From positions 62,001 through 126,000 of the forward strand of contig NZ_AP024480.1 of the NCBI RefSeq assembly GCF_017347585.1: 64,000 bases of DNA, given 5' to 3'. The position numbers and the translations under genes were made by a program. The notes under the pieces were generated by a model. It worked only from the letters and a program-made list of their open reading frames with translations, searched no databases and had not been told where the DNA came from. The first letter of the stretch is position 1. Every line of letters starts with the position of its first letter. This DNA comes from Caldicellulosiruptor diazotrophicus (GTDB taxonomy: Bacteria > Bacillota > Thermoanaerobacteria > Caldicellulosiruptorales > Caldicellulosiruptoraceae). Shown here piece by piece: positions 33,893 to 43,528 of the stretch.

Positions 33893-35215
33893 ATGTCAAA
33901 GAGAACCTTAAAAGTATTTATTTCGGTTTTACTTGTAACAGTAATGATTGTTAGCTTATTTGCAGGTATTCAAGGTACTTTTACAGCTTCTGCATCGACT
34001 AAAAAAACTATAGAAATCAAATTTTTCTCCAACCTACCAGATAGGACCTCCAACCAAGGTAAGCTTGAGCAGATGTTAATTGACAGCTATATGAAAGCAA
34101 ACCCAAATGTCAAGATTAAGGTCGAAGCACTTCAGGATGAGCCTTACAAGCAGAAATTCAAAGTTTATGTTGCAACAAATCAGATGCCAGACATCTTCAT
34201 GGTATGGGGTCAGCCATCATTCTTCTTACCGGTCATGAAAGCAGGGTATGCAGCTGAAATAAAACCAGAACAGATAAAAGACTACGGTTTTAAAACATCT
34301 TCATTAAAAGATTTTATGTATAATGGTAAGATATACGGACTTCCAAGAAATACAGATTTTATGGTCCTCTATTACAACAAAGGGCTGTTCAGTAAATACA
34401 ATGTAAAGGTGCCAACAACATTTAGTGAGCTCTTGAACGCAGCAAAAGTATTCAGGAAAAATGGCATTGCTCCAATTGCAATAAACGGTAAAGATAAATG
34501 GATACTGGCAATTTTGTATCAGGAGCTTGTTGTGAAAGAAAGCGGGGACCAAAGATTAATTTACGATGCAATTTCGAAAAAATCTATATCAAAAAACCAG
34601 GTTCTTTTAAAAGCTGCAAAAGACTTGGTTGAGCTTGTGAATGTAGGCGGATTCCAAGACGCTTTTGTTGCAGCAGACTACGGTGCAGCAAACAATTTGT
34701 TTGCTCAGGAAAAAGCAGCGATGTACTACATGGGTTCATGGGAAGTTGGAATGGCAGCTAATCCAAACTTCTCTGATTCTTTCAAAAAGAATGTTGATGC
34801 AACATACTTCCCAATAATTTCTGGTGGCAAGGGCAAAAAGACAGACATTTTAGCATGGCATGGCGGTGGATATGCAGTTTCTGCAAGTTCAAAGGTTAAG
34901 AATGAGGCAATGAAACTTCTTCTTTACATGATGCATCCAACAAGATGGGCAAAGATTGGTTGGCAACAAGGACTTGTTGTTCCAGGGCAGAACTGGGAAA
35001 AGTTTATGACAGGAAAAGAAACAGTTCTTCAGAAAAAGCTCACACAGATATTTAGCAGTGCAACATCTGTAAGTGGCACAGTATGGCAAGATGCGTTTAC
35101 ACCAAACTTTAAAACAGAAGCAGAAACACTTTGCCAGATGCTTGTTGCAAAGGCTATTACACCTGAAAAGTTCTTAGCAAAGATTGAAGAGCTTGCAAAG
35201 TTAGAAGTTAAGTAA
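33893..35215 (+). CDS. ABC sugar transporter, extracellular solute-binding protein (family 1)
   Basis: A 440-residue exported binding protein. The signal sequence (MSKRTLKVFISVLLVTVMIVSLFAG...TASAS) has no lipobox cysteine. Family marks are IEIKFFSNLPDRTS, MPDIFMVWGQPSFFLPVMKAG, EKAAMYYMGSWEVGMA and LLLYMMHPTRWAKIGW. It delivers sugar to the two permeases that follow. AAGGAGGG fits ATG 33893; the GTG three bases earlier is less well spaced. The sugar is not obvious; the following GH30 gene suggests a beta-linked gluco- or related oligosaccharide. A strong stem-loop follows the stop codon. Confidence 0.92.
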   Translation: MSKRTLKVFISVLLVTVMIVSLFAGIQGTFTASASTKKTIEIKFFSNLPDRTSNQGKLEQMLIDSYMKANPNVKIKVEALQDEPYKQKFKVYVATNQMPDIFMVWGQPSFFLPVMKAGYAAEIKPEQIKDYGFKTSSLKDFMYNGKIYGLPRNTDFMVLYYNKGLFSKYNVKVPTTFSELLNAAKVFRKNGIAPIAINGKDKWILAILYQELVVKESGDQRLIYDAISKKSISKNQVLLKAAKDLVELVNVGGFQDAFVAADYGAANNLFAQEKAAMYYMGSWEVGMAANPNFSDSFKKNVDATYFPIISGGKGKKTDILAWHGGGYAVSASSKVKNEAMKLLLYMMHPTRWAKIGWQQGLVVPGQNWEKFMTGKETVLQKKLTQIFSSATSVSGTVWQDAFTPNFKTEAETLCQMLVAKAITPEKFLAKIEELAKLEVK

Positions 35216-35233
35216 TTTTAAAAAATTAAATCA

Positions 35234-35274
35234 CCTGCTCCCAAGATATTTAAAAAGAATGTCTTGGGAGCAGG
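35234..35274 (+). other. Intercistronic stem-loop behind the binding-protein gene
   Basis: CCTGCTCCCAAGA (35234-35246) pairs perfectly over 13 bp with TCTTGGGAGCAGG (35262-35274), with a 15-nt loop and a short AATTTTA tail. It lies between the binding-protein stop and the permease start, matching the position of the stem-loop at 14459. It is probably a partial terminator or an mRNA end protector. Confidence 0.8.
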
Positions 35275-35299
35275 AATTTTATTCACAAGGAGTGACAAT

Positions 35300-36187
35300 A
35301 TGTACAAGGTTTTGTCAGACAAAAGGACCATTTTGTTGCTGGTTTTGCCGGGACTTTTGATATACACGTTTGCAATTCTTTTTCCAATTATACTCAGTGT
35401 ATATCTTGGAATGACTGACTGGTCAGGGATTGGTCGGCCAAATTTTGTAGGTCTTGAAAATTTCAAGAAGATAATATTTTCAGATACAACATTTTGGAAA
35501 TCACTTAGAAACGCTATATTTCTTGCTCTTGCATATGTATTTGTTCAACATCCAATAGCTCTTACGTTTGCTATATTAATTGATAAAATTGGCGGTAGAG
35601 CGGAAAAAATTTTCAGAACCATATTCTTTATACCCTGTGTGATACCAGTTGTTGTAACATCACGTATGTGGGTAAGTTTGTATGACCCTCAATATGGGCT
35701 TATAAACAAGATACTTGACTTTTTGCACTTAGGTTTTTTAAAACAGCAGTGGTTGGGGGATACCAAAACAGCTTTAATATCAGTTATTATAATCTGTATG
35801 TGGCAGGGTTTTGGCTGGGCACTTTTGATTTACTACGCAGGTCTAAAGGGTATACCAGAAGAACTTTATGAGGCAGCAATGATTGATGGTGCAACAGGTG
35901 TTAAGCTTTATACAAAGATTACTGTGCCCTTGCTTCAGCCAGTTATCAAGGTTAATTTTACAATAGCTATTATATATGCTTTAAAACAAATGGAAACAGT
36001 TTATTTAACGACAAACGGTGGTCCCGGCGATGCGAGCCAGTTTTTGGCCAACTATCTTTACATTCGTGCATTTAATTCATATCAATATGGTTATGCTAAT
36101 GCAATTTCAGTGCTATTTGTTATAGCATGTTTGGCTGTCAATATTCTTTTCCAGAAGATATTTAAACCAGAAAATTATGAGTTTTAA
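35300..36187 (+). CDS. ABC sugar transporter permease (MalF type)
   Basis: A 295-residue permease with about six membrane helices, beginning MYKVLSDKRTILLLVLPGLL. The ATPase-docking loop is ELYEAAMIDGATGVKLYTKITVPLLQP. AAGGAGTGA lies just before ATG 35300; the longer reading from an upstream TTG would run through the stem-loop and is rejected. It is the second gene of the importer operon. As in the first importer, no ATPase gene follows. Confidence 0.92.
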   Translation: MYKVLSDKRTILLLVLPGLLIYTFAILFPIILSVYLGMTDWSGIGRPNFVGLENFKKIIFSDTTFWKSLRNAIFLALAYVFVQHPIALTFAILIDKIGGRAEKIFRTIFFIPCVIPVVVTSRMWVSLYDPQYGLINKILDFLHLGFLKQQWLGDTKTALISVIIICMWQGFGWALLIYYAGLKGIPEELYEAAMIDGATGVKLYTKITVPLLQPVIKVNFTIAIIYALKQMETVYLTTNGGPGDASQFLANYLYIRAFNSYQYGYANAISVLFVIACLAVNILFQKIFKPENYEF

Positions 36188-36208
36188 CAAGACATGGGAG
36201 GTTTTGAC

Positions 36209-37051
36209 GTGGCAAGGGAAAGTAGTTTCAACAAAAAAAGCAGAGCTGTGCTTCTTGTTGTGCTGGGACTATTCTCAATTGGACAGCTGTTTCCACTTGT
36301 TTGGCTGATTGACTTTTCGCTTTGTAAAAGTGGAGATGTATATGGCGCAAATATACTCAAAATTCCCAATCCCCCACAGTTTATAAATTATTATCTTGCA
36401 TGGAGAGATGGAAAAATTCCGCAATATTTTATCAATAGTGTAATTGTAAATGTGACGTCTGTTCTGCTTGTTGTTCTGTTTTCGCTGATGATGGGGTATG
36501 CATTTGTAAGGATGGAATGGAAGTGGAGCAATAAAGTTTTAACATATGTTTTGCTGGGACTCATGATACCAATTCATGCAACGCTTCTACCCAACTTTGT
36601 TATTTTCAGACAGCTTAAGATGCTGGATTCATATTTTGCACTAATAATTCCATACGTTGCATTTTCACTGCCACAGGCAGTGTTCTTGATGACGGGGTTT
36701 ATAGGAAGTATTCCACGAGCTTTAGAAGAGTCGGCAATCATAGATGGTTGCGGCATATTTAGAATCCTGTTTCAGATTATTCTACCACTTTCAAAACCTG
36801 CACTGGTCACCATAACTGTTACCACATTTTTGAATACATGGAACGAATTTATTATGGCGGCAACGTACTTGACATCCGACAAGTTCAGAACCCTACCATT
36901 TTCAGTCTACAACTTTGCAGGTCAGTATGCATCTAACTATGCAGTCCAGTTTGCTGTAATGACAATAGTAGCTCTTCCATCACTGATAGTATATATTGCC
37001 CTGAACGAACAGGTTACAAAAGGGGTTACCCTGGGTGCTGTGAAGGGGTAA
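36209..37051 (+). CDS. ABC sugar transporter permease (MalG type)
   Basis: A 280-residue permease with about six helices. The docking loop is LEESAIIDGCGIFRILFQIILPLSKP, and the end VTKGVTLGAVKG is typical for MalG-like proteins. GGGAGG at 36196-36201 is spaced 7 nt from GTG 36209, so I prefer this start to the ATG at 36194 that overlaps the site. It pairs with the MalF-type protein encoded just upstream. The GH30 gene follows after 150 bp. Confidence 0.92.
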   Translation: MARESSFNKKSRAVLLVVLGLFSIGQLFPLVWLIDFSLCKSGDVYGANILKIPNPPQFINYYLAWRDGKIPQYFINSVIVNVTSVLLVVLFSLMMGYAFVRMEWKWSNKVLTYVLLGLMIPIHATLLPNFVIFRQLKMLDSYFALIIPYVAFSLPQAVFLMTGFIGSIPRALEESAIIDGCGIFRILFQIILPLSKPALVTITVTTFLNTWNEFIMAATYLTSDKFRTLPFSVYNFAGQYASNYAVQFAVMTIVALPSLIVYIALNEQVTKGVTLGAVKG

Positions 37052-37199
37052 TAAATAAGCAACCAATTAGAATTATTTTTTTTCGCCAAAATTAAAACCT
37101 TTTCTAAAATTCAGTGTATTTACTTATATGAAGCTATCAATGTAGAATTAGAATATATAAAACTCTTAATAAGAAAGTAAAGGAAAGGAAGGTTTAAAA

Positions 37200-38540
37200 A
37201 TGTTCAAAAGTCTTTCAAATTATATTACAGCAAAGAGTTTTAGTATTCCTATGCAGCTAATAAACAACTTAAAAGAACGCACAAAAATAGAAAAGAAAAC
37301 TGTTATAACAATTGAGCCATCCAGTACATTTCAAGAGGTAATAGGTTTTGGTGGAGCACTTACAGAGGCTGCCGCGGTAAATATAATGTCACTTTTCCCA
37401 CACCAGCAAGAAGAGATTTTAAGAGGGTACTTTGACCCTGAAAAGGGGCTTGGCTACAAACTTTGTAGAATTCACATGAACAGCTGTGATTTTTGTGTTG
37501 ACAGTTATAGCTGTGATGATGTTGAAGGAGATATAGAACTGAAACACTTTAACATTGAACGAGACAAAAAGATGGTAATTCCACTTCTAAAAAGGATAAA
37601 GGAGTATTGCAAAGACCTCAAAATCCTCGTTTCGCCATGGAGTCCGCCTGCATGGATGAAAACAAATGGTGATATGTGCCATGGTGGAAAGCTAAAAGAT
37701 GAGTATAAAAAAACATGGGCAAGGTTTTTCTGCAAATTCATAAAAGCATATAAAGAAGAAGGGATTGATATATGGGCTGTAACAGTTCAAAATGAGCCGA
37801 TGGCAACTCAAGTGTGGGAGTCGTGCATATACACAGCTGAAGAAGAAAGGGATTTTGTGAAGGATTACTTAGGACCAACTCTTGAAGAAGAAGGGCTTTC
37901 CCATATAAAAATACTTATATGGGACCACAACAAAGACATCATATATGACAGGGTAAAAACAATTTTGAGTGACAAAGAAGCTGCTAAGTATGTGTGGGGA
38001 GTTGCATTCCACTGGTATGGAGGAGACCATTTTGACCAGCTCAAAAAAATAAAAGAAGAATTTCCTGATGTCAATTTGGTGTTTACCGAAGGTTGTCAGG
38101 AAGGTGGAGTAAAGCTTGGTTCCTGGGAGCTTGGAGAAAGGTATGCTCATGAGATAATTGGTGATTTTAACAGTTACACAATTGGATTTATGGATTGGAA
38201 TATTGTTCTTGACACAATGGGTGGACCTAATCATGTAGGGAACTTTTGCGACGCTCCAATAATAGTTGATAAAGACCAGAAAAAGATTTACTATCAAAAT
38301 GCATATTATTATATAGGGCATTTTTCTAAATTCATAAGGCCGGGAGCTAAAGTAGTCAAAAGTAGCTGCAGTGATGCAAGACTTAAAGTTTTGGCAGCGA
38401 AGAACCAGGACGATACTTTAGCAGTGGTTGTCTTTAATAAAAACCCAGAGGAAATAGAGTTTAGTATGGTTATTGGAGAGAAAATATTCTGTGGAAAGTC
38501 TCCAGCAAGGTCTATATTGACCATTGTTCTGGAAAAGTAA
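37200..38540 (+). CDS. GH30 glycosidase (glucosylceramidase-like), cytoplasmic
   Basis: A 446-residue enzyme without a signal peptide. GH30 features are EVIGFGGALTEAAA near the N-terminus, SPWSPPAWMKTNGDM, the acid/base Glu199 in VTVQNEPMATQVWES and the nucleophile Glu297 in LVFTEGCQEGG. The C-terminal part forms the side beta-sandwich. GH30 subfamilies 1 to 3 act on beta-glucosides, including beta-1,6-glucan; glucosylceramidase is only the historical family name. Being intracellular and next to an importer, it most likely cleaves imported oligosaccharides, perhaps beta-1,6-branched fragments. AAGGAAAGGAAGG lies before ATG 37200. The 148 bp ahead of it hold no clear promoter, so it may be read from the importer promoter. 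Confidence 0.9.
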   Translation: MFKSLSNYITAKSFSIPMQLINNLKERTKIEKKTVITIEPSSTFQEVIGFGGALTEAAAVNIMSLFPHQQEEILRGYFDPEKGLGYKLCRIHMNSCDFCVDSYSCDDVEGDIELKHFNIERDKKMVIPLLKRIKEYCKDLKILVSPWSPPAWMKTNGDMCHGGKLKDEYKKTWARFFCKFIKAYKEEGIDIWAVTVQNEPMATQVWESCIYTAEEERDFVKDYLGPTLEEEGLSHIKILIWDHNKDIIYDRVKTILSDKEAAKYVWGVAFHWYGGDHFDQLKKIKEEFPDVNLVFTEGCQEGGVKLGSWELGERYAHEIIGDFNSYTIGFMDWNIVLDTMGGPNHVGNFCDAPIIVDKDQKKIYYQNAYYYIGHFSKFIRPGAKVVKSSCSDARLKVLAAKNQDDTLAVVVFNKNPEEIEFSMVIGEKIFCGKSPARSILTIVLEK

Positions 38541-38552
38541 AATATAAATAAA

Positions 38553-38584
38553 AAGGGTGGGCGAAAAAGCCCACCTTTAATTTT
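38553..38584 (+). terminator. Rho-independent terminator after the GH30 gene
   Basis: GGTGGGC (38556-38562) pairs with GCCCACC (38569-38575), extended by a G-U and two A-U pairs, with a 6-nt loop and a T-rich tail. The end of the minus-strand AraC remnant (stop at 38577) overlaps its right arm. Confidence 0.75.
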
Positions 38585-38653
38585 GAGAGCTATAAAGAGT
38601 CCTGTACTTTGTTGGTGAAAGTCCCACCTTTTTCTTAAAGACGTTTATAAAAC

Positions 38654-40208
38654 GGGTGTGTAAATAATTTTGTGTATTTAAGATAAACCGTCCTTCTTGG
38701 TAAGTAATCATTCAGAATTTAATTGCCAACTTTCTATTTTTTAGTATTACCTTTTTAATATTTTTTATGCATAAATTTTTAACTTCATGGAGAAAATTTA
38801 ATACTGGGTTATAATATTCTCTTTTTTATTTGTTTTTTTAACTGCTTCTATAGAAGCAGTTAAAAAAACACGAACTGACGATTGCTATCTACTTTATATA
38901 TTCTTTCAGCCGTTCAGGATACATTATCAAAAGCTGATCCAGTATTATATCCCAATTTTTATACCTCTGAGTCCACTTTCTTACAATATTTTTGGTCGCA
39001 AGATAAAGCGTCTTTTCTAAAGCTATATCATTTGGAAATACTGATTTTGACTTTGTAACTTTCCTAAACTGTCTGTGGACACCTTCTATAATGTTTGTTG
39101 TATAGATTATTCTTCTAATCTCTGGGGAAAACTTGAAAAACGAAGTTAACAAATCCCAATTGCTTTCCCAGCTTCTGAATGCGTAAGGATATTGTTTCCC
39201 CCATTTTTCTTTTATTTGACAAAAATTCTCAAAAGCCTCTTCTTCATTTATCGCTTGGTATACTTTCTTGAAATCTCTTGAAAATTCTTTTATGTGTTTA
39301 TACGAAACATACTTAAAGGAGTTTCTCATTAAGGTAGAATAATGCATCTTTGAATATCACTCTTTGGAAATACTGCTTCTATTGCCTCTTTTAAACCAGT
39401 TAGCCCATCGACACAAAACAGCAGGACTTCTTCTACACCTCTTGTCTTTAAATCATTCAATCGACCTTGCCAAAACTTTGAACTTTCACATTCTCCTATC
39501 CATATTCCTAAAACATCCTTGTATCCTTCAATGTTAATACCTAAAACAACATAGGCAGCTTTATTCACAATTTTACCCTCATCTTTTATCTTGTAATGGA
39601 TCGCATCCATGAAAATAAACGGATATATCTTTTCTAACGGTCTGTTTTGCCATTCTCTTATCTCTGGTATTATTTTTTCTGTAATTTTGCTTACCATCTC
39701 AGCAGATACTTCAATACCATAGATATCTTTTATTTGGTCATGAATATCTCTTGTTGTCATTCCTCTGGAATACAAAGCAATTATTTTATCTTCAATTTCA
39801 GAGATATCTCTCTTATATTTGGGAATTATCTTGGGTTCAAATTCACCTTCTCTGTCTCTTGGTATATCAATTTCCATCTCTCCAAATTTTGTTTTTACAG
39901 TCTTCTGAGTATATCCGTTTCGAGAGTTAGTAGTTTGTTTGTTCTTAACGTCATATTTCTCATAACCTAGAGTTTCTTCAATCTCTGCTTCTAAAAAGCT
40001 TTGAAGTACATCCTTAAACAAGTCTTTTAAACTTTCGTAAATATCACTTACGCTCTGAATATTGTTTTTTCTTATAAACTCTAAGAGCTGCTCTTTTGTT
40101 AAAACATTTTCCATAACAAAAAACCTCCTTCTTGGATATTTTTGTTTATATTTTGATTCTTACCAAGAAGGAGGTCCTTATACTTTACACAAAATTATTT
40201 ATAGTCTC
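38654..40208 (-). mobile_element. IS256-family insertion sequence, second type
   Basis: A 1555-bp element flanked by a perfect 8-bp target duplication, TATAAAAC at 38646-38653 and 40209-40216. The terminal inverted repeats begin GGGTGTGTAAATAATTTTG (left) and GAGACTATAAATAATTTTG (right, read inward). A further shared block, CTTCTTGGTAAG, lies some 45 bp inside each end. It differs in sequence from the IS256 element at 21905 but has the same architecture. Its transposase gene is frameshifted. Confidence 0.92.
38889..40114 (-). pseudogene. IS256-family transposase with frameshift
   Basis: The N-terminal 261 codons (40114-39329) hold the first two catalytic regions (FIFMDAIHYKIKDEG, VLLFCVDGLTGLKEAI) up to SDIQRCII. 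The rest continues in another frame as RNSFKYVSYKHIKEFSRDF to the stop at 38889, including IYTTNIIEGVHRQFRK with the catalytic Glu. The frame changes within about 20 bases near 39345, where the usual reading CIIHLxRNSF needs two fewer bases. IS256 elements do not use programmed frameshifting, so the gene is probably dead. Confidence 0.85.
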
Positions 40209-40692
40209 TATAAAACTGTTAGGGTATATGTATCCTACTTTTAAAGCAATTTCATTTACAGAATAGTTGGTTTGCGTGAGCAATAGCTTAGCTTTTTCTA
40301 TTCTCAGGTGAGTAAGGTTATGAATAGTGTTTAAAGTATTAAAAACTATTTAAAATTTTGCTAAATACTATTCTTTGTTAGGCTACATTCAACCTAACTG
40401 GGTGTAACCCCACACCCTCTATCCCCTCAGCAAATGCTTCGGGGAATACTTTTCTTATAATGTTATACGCACTGTTAACATCCGCATTTATTAATATCCC
40501 TTTGTTGCTCCTAAATAAGCCTCTCTTTATTCTTCGACGTGGATTATAATTTATTTCTTTGATTTCTTCCCCATCTAAAAAACTGCAGCCACTTGTGTAG
40601 CTCTCCTCTGTAATTATTACACTAATCCCTTCTTCTTCACACTTATACTTGAGCATATTTACAAACTGATTAAATGGTATAGAAGCAAAATT

Positions 40693-42000
40693 GGGAGTTA
40701 AAATAAAATTGTGTCCACTGTATAATTAGTATTGAAATAATTATCAAGGGGGCTACTTAAAATGAATAAAAACGAAATTATTGAGACTGCTAAAAACATG
40801 GCTGTAGAGCAAGTATTAAATATGTATTGCTCCAAAGATGATCCTAACCGCCCAGCTCTAAAGCAACTCTTAGAAAACTTGCTCGATTGCTTTATGTTAT
40901 CGGAAAGATCAGTGTACCTTGCTAAAAATGACAATGACAAAGGCAATGGTTTTTACGATAGAAAACTTGCAACACCTGTTGGCAGTCTTGAAATCTCTGT
41001 CCCTCGCACACGTACTGGTAATTTCCGACCTTCTATCCTCCCTGACCGCTACAAAAGAGTTGATAGTTCATACACTGACCTGCTTATGTCTTTAGTCGTC
41101 AATGGTTATTCCGAAAGTTCCCTTGTCCAGACTTTGAAAGCTTTGAATCTTCCATATTCCGAAAATGAAATACTAAAAATCAAAGAAGACCTTAAAAATG
41201 AGCTTCAGTTATTCAAACAAAGAGAACTACCAACAAGTGCTTTTGCTCTCATCATCGATGGTTATCATTGTGAAGTTAAGGATAATTCTAAGGTTAAACA
41301 AGCTACTTGTTATGTTGTCCTCGGTATCGACTTAGAAGGTAAAAAAGACATTTTCGGTGTCTACACTTTCTTCGGCAAAGAAAATAAGGCTGATTGGATG
41401 AAAGTATTTGAAGACTTAATTACAAGAGGGCTAAAAGAGATTCTAATTGTCATAAGTGATGACTTCCCTGGTATTATAGATGCTGTCAAACTTGCTTATC
41501 CTCTTGCTGACCATCAACTGTGTTTTGTCCACCTCCAACGTAATGTCAGAAAACATATGACAAAAGAGGATGCTTCAGCTTTTAACAAGAGTTTAGACAG
41601 ACTTAGAATTTCTTCCTCCGATTTTGACGAAGCTGTACTGAAATTTAAAGAACTTTGCGATGGATACCTTTCAAAATATCCTCGATTTATTAAAGCAATA
41701 TCAGAAAAAGCAGAGTTTTATCTTGCCCATATGAAATACCCTGAGGAATTAAGGAAGCATATCTACACCACAAACGCCGTTGAAAGTGTAAATAGCATGA
41801 TTGAAAAGGCAAGAAGTAAATTCAGGTGGATACTTTCAGTCTGTTGAAGTCTTAGAAATTAATATTTACTTACAGCGAGAGAACTTACGCCGTACAAAAT
41901 GGAAAAATGGAGTTCCCAGTATTAGAAAATGCATCAATAACATAACCCAACTTTACAACTTGCGTTATAAATTGGAAACACAAAATTCTTGACAAGTCTC
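40693..42000 (+). mobile_element. IS256-family insertion sequence, second copy (defective)
   Basis: A 1308-bp copy of the element at 21905-23211, here on the plus strand and flanked by an 8-bp target duplication, GCAAAATT at 40685-40692 and 42001-42008. The ends match the first copy exactly. The only difference I noticed in the coding part is a short patch near 41805-41815, which adds one base and breaks the transposase frame. Confidence 0.95.
40762..41992 (+). pseudogene. IS256-family transposase, frameshifted copy
   Basis: The first 350 or so codons match the intact transposase at 21913-23142, up to TTNAVESVNSMIEK. There the intact copy reads GATTAGAG and this copy reads GGCAAGAAG, one base longer, so the frame ends 11 codons later. 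The remaining 60 residues (NSGGYFQSVEVLEINIYLQREN) lie in another frame. The catalytic residues are all before the break, but the C-terminal end is lost. Confidence 0.92.
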
Positions 42001-42837
42001 GCAAAATTTTGATTATTTACTTTGCCAAGCTCTATCTCCTGCTTCCAGTTTGGATTATACCCAACAACAAGGGTGTCTATTTCGTGTTGCTTACACCAGT
42101 TGACTATAAAACGGCTTGCTTTGTGCATAAAATCCTTAATCTTGTTGTTCCTCTTTAAAGTCAACTTCTCTATTCTTTTGCTACTTCCTCTATTGCCTAC
42201 ATAACTCATAAGCTGTGCTCTTTTCTTGTTGTAATACTGATTTATTGACTTAATAACTTTGCCATTAATAACAATAGGCTTTATGCCTATGTTATTTACT
42301 AAAGTTACAAAGTTATTAAGCCCTAAATCTATACCTGCTATCCTCTTTGGTGGTCTTTTTACCTTGGCTATTTCCTTTTCATAAACTATTTCAACTACAT
42401 AAATGCTTCCTTTTGGTATTATCCTGACTTCTTTTAATTTGTCTGTTATCCTTGTCTTTAGCTTTAATTCTGTCTTCGGAAAAGTCAAATAACCATTTTT
42501 AATCTTGCACTGCTGATTTGTAAAAATAGAAATAGCCCTGCCGTCTTTTTTCTTATACTTTGGTAATTTAGGTCTACCCAAAAATTTACTTTTATCTTTG
42601 CCCCATTCTTTCATTGCTTTAAAAAATGACTTCCAGTTTTTATCAAGAAGTCTTAGCACTTGCTGTGAAGTCTGAGCTGGCAGGCTCTTATAACTCTCAT
42701 GGTCTTTTAACATTTTGTCAAGTTCTCTGTATCTTATCCACCTGCCACTTTTTATAAATTCCTGTCTTACAGTGTAGTTTGCAAAGTTGTATAAATTCTT
42801 TGCTGCAAAACACACTTTATCACAATAATTCCATAAC

Positions 42838-43448
42838 TCATGGTTCTTGTTTATCTGTATTTGCTCTGTCCTCTTGAGTATTATCTTCAAACACCTCACT
42901 TTCTAAAAGCTTTCTTATTTTTTGAATTTTTCTTTTGCTATAAAATTTCATACTGTAACAGTAGAGCAAACTTATAATTTCTTCAATTATTTCCTGAGAA
43001 TCAAGCTTCTTGCTTCCAACTTCCGATGCAACTACTATTTCAGTGTTAAATTTTCTAAATAAGCGTTTAAACAATTCAAATCCCACTCTGCTCAACCTAT
43101 CTTTATAGGCTATAACAACCCTTTGTACCTTACCTGCAAGAATATCTATCGGGCATTTTAAAAAATTCATTTCTTTTTTCAAAGCTAATTCCCCATGCTT
43201 GTTCAGAGAATACTCCGTGTATTTTATAGCCACTATTAAAACAAAACTGTTTTAATAATTCAATTTGATTTTCTAAATCCCTCTTTAGTTTTGGAGTTGA
43301 AACCCTTGCATAAATAGTTGTAATCATAAAATCCATTTGGCATAACCGTTACTCTTATTTTCCCTTCTTTTACATACTTAGTTAGGGTTGGTCTTGATAT
43401 TACTAATAATTCCAGAACTTCTTTTGCTTTCATATTTATATCATCCAT
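42838..43448 (-). pseudogene. IS607-type serine recombinase (tnpA) with two frameshifts
   Basis: Three overlapping frames carry pieces of one protein. First comes an N-terminal MerR-like helix-turn-helix (MKAKEVLELLVISRPTLTKYVKEGKI), then the catalytic start IYARVSTPKLKRDLENQIE with the nucleophile Ser. The third piece is VQRVVIAYKDRLSRVGFELF, the conserved resolvase arginine region. The first shift is near 43318 and the second near 43150. The end overlaps the tnpB start, as is usual in IS607-type elements. It cannot make a full protein. Confidence 0.85.
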
Positions 43449-43528
43449 AAATACTATAGCACAATTTAGAAGCCAGGCAAATATATTTTATTAAAAATTT
43501 TAATATGTTTAAAACCGTTTATTAATTT

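Larger units (their letters stand above)
38577..40321 (-). pseudogene. AraC-type regulator remnant split by an insertion sequence
   Basis: On the minus strand, 40321-40217 reads NLTHLRIEKAKLLLTQTNYS and continues VNEIALKVGYIYPN. After removing the element at 38654-40208 and one target copy, the frame runs on without a break as SFINVFKKKVGLSPTKYR to the stop at 38577. This is the end of an AraC DNA-binding domain. Everything before the first LTHLRIEKA helix is missing. Its sequence runs straight into FNTLNTI, a piece that looks like a histidine-kinase active site (40322-40340), suggesting an old deletion that joined a kinase and a regulator gene. Confidence 0.8.
40378..42899 (-). pseudogene. 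tnpB (RNA-guided nuclease-like) gene split by IS256 copy 2
   Basis: The 5' part (42899-42001) has the N-terminal helical region and the RuvC start IAGIDLGLNNFVTLV with the first catalytic Asp. The 3' part (40692-40378) has the zinc-ribbon remnant SYTSGCSFLDGEE and ILINADVNSAYNIIRK with the last catalytic Asp. Removing the element at 40693-42000 plus one target copy restores an unbroken frame through NNQNFASIPFNQFVNML. tnpB was therefore intact before the insertion. The usual four-cysteine zinc finger is incomplete: I see only one clear Cys in the second part after the CEEEG motif. Confidence 0.88.
40345..43500 (-). mobile_element. IS607-like element (serine recombinase plus tnpB), decayed
   Basis: It contains, in minus-strand order, a frameshifted serine-recombinase gene and a tnpB gene split by the second IS256 copy. 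IS607-type elements have neither inverted repeats nor target duplications, so the ends are estimates: after the kinase/AraC remnant on the right and before the truncated GH2 gene on the left. An RNA overlapping the 3' end of tnpB (omega-RNA) would be expected near 40345-40500, but I cannot define it by eye. Confidence 0.65.

Noticed and set aside
37869-38321. A 150-codon minus-strand open frame opposite the GH30 gene
   Set aside because: It lies wholly inside the GH30 coding region, whose catalytic motifs are clear, and shows no start signal.
39329-39360. Programmed frameshift in the second IS256-type transposase
   Set aside because: There is no slippery heptamer at the junction, the shift needs two extra bases removed, and IS256-family transposases are normally made from one frame.
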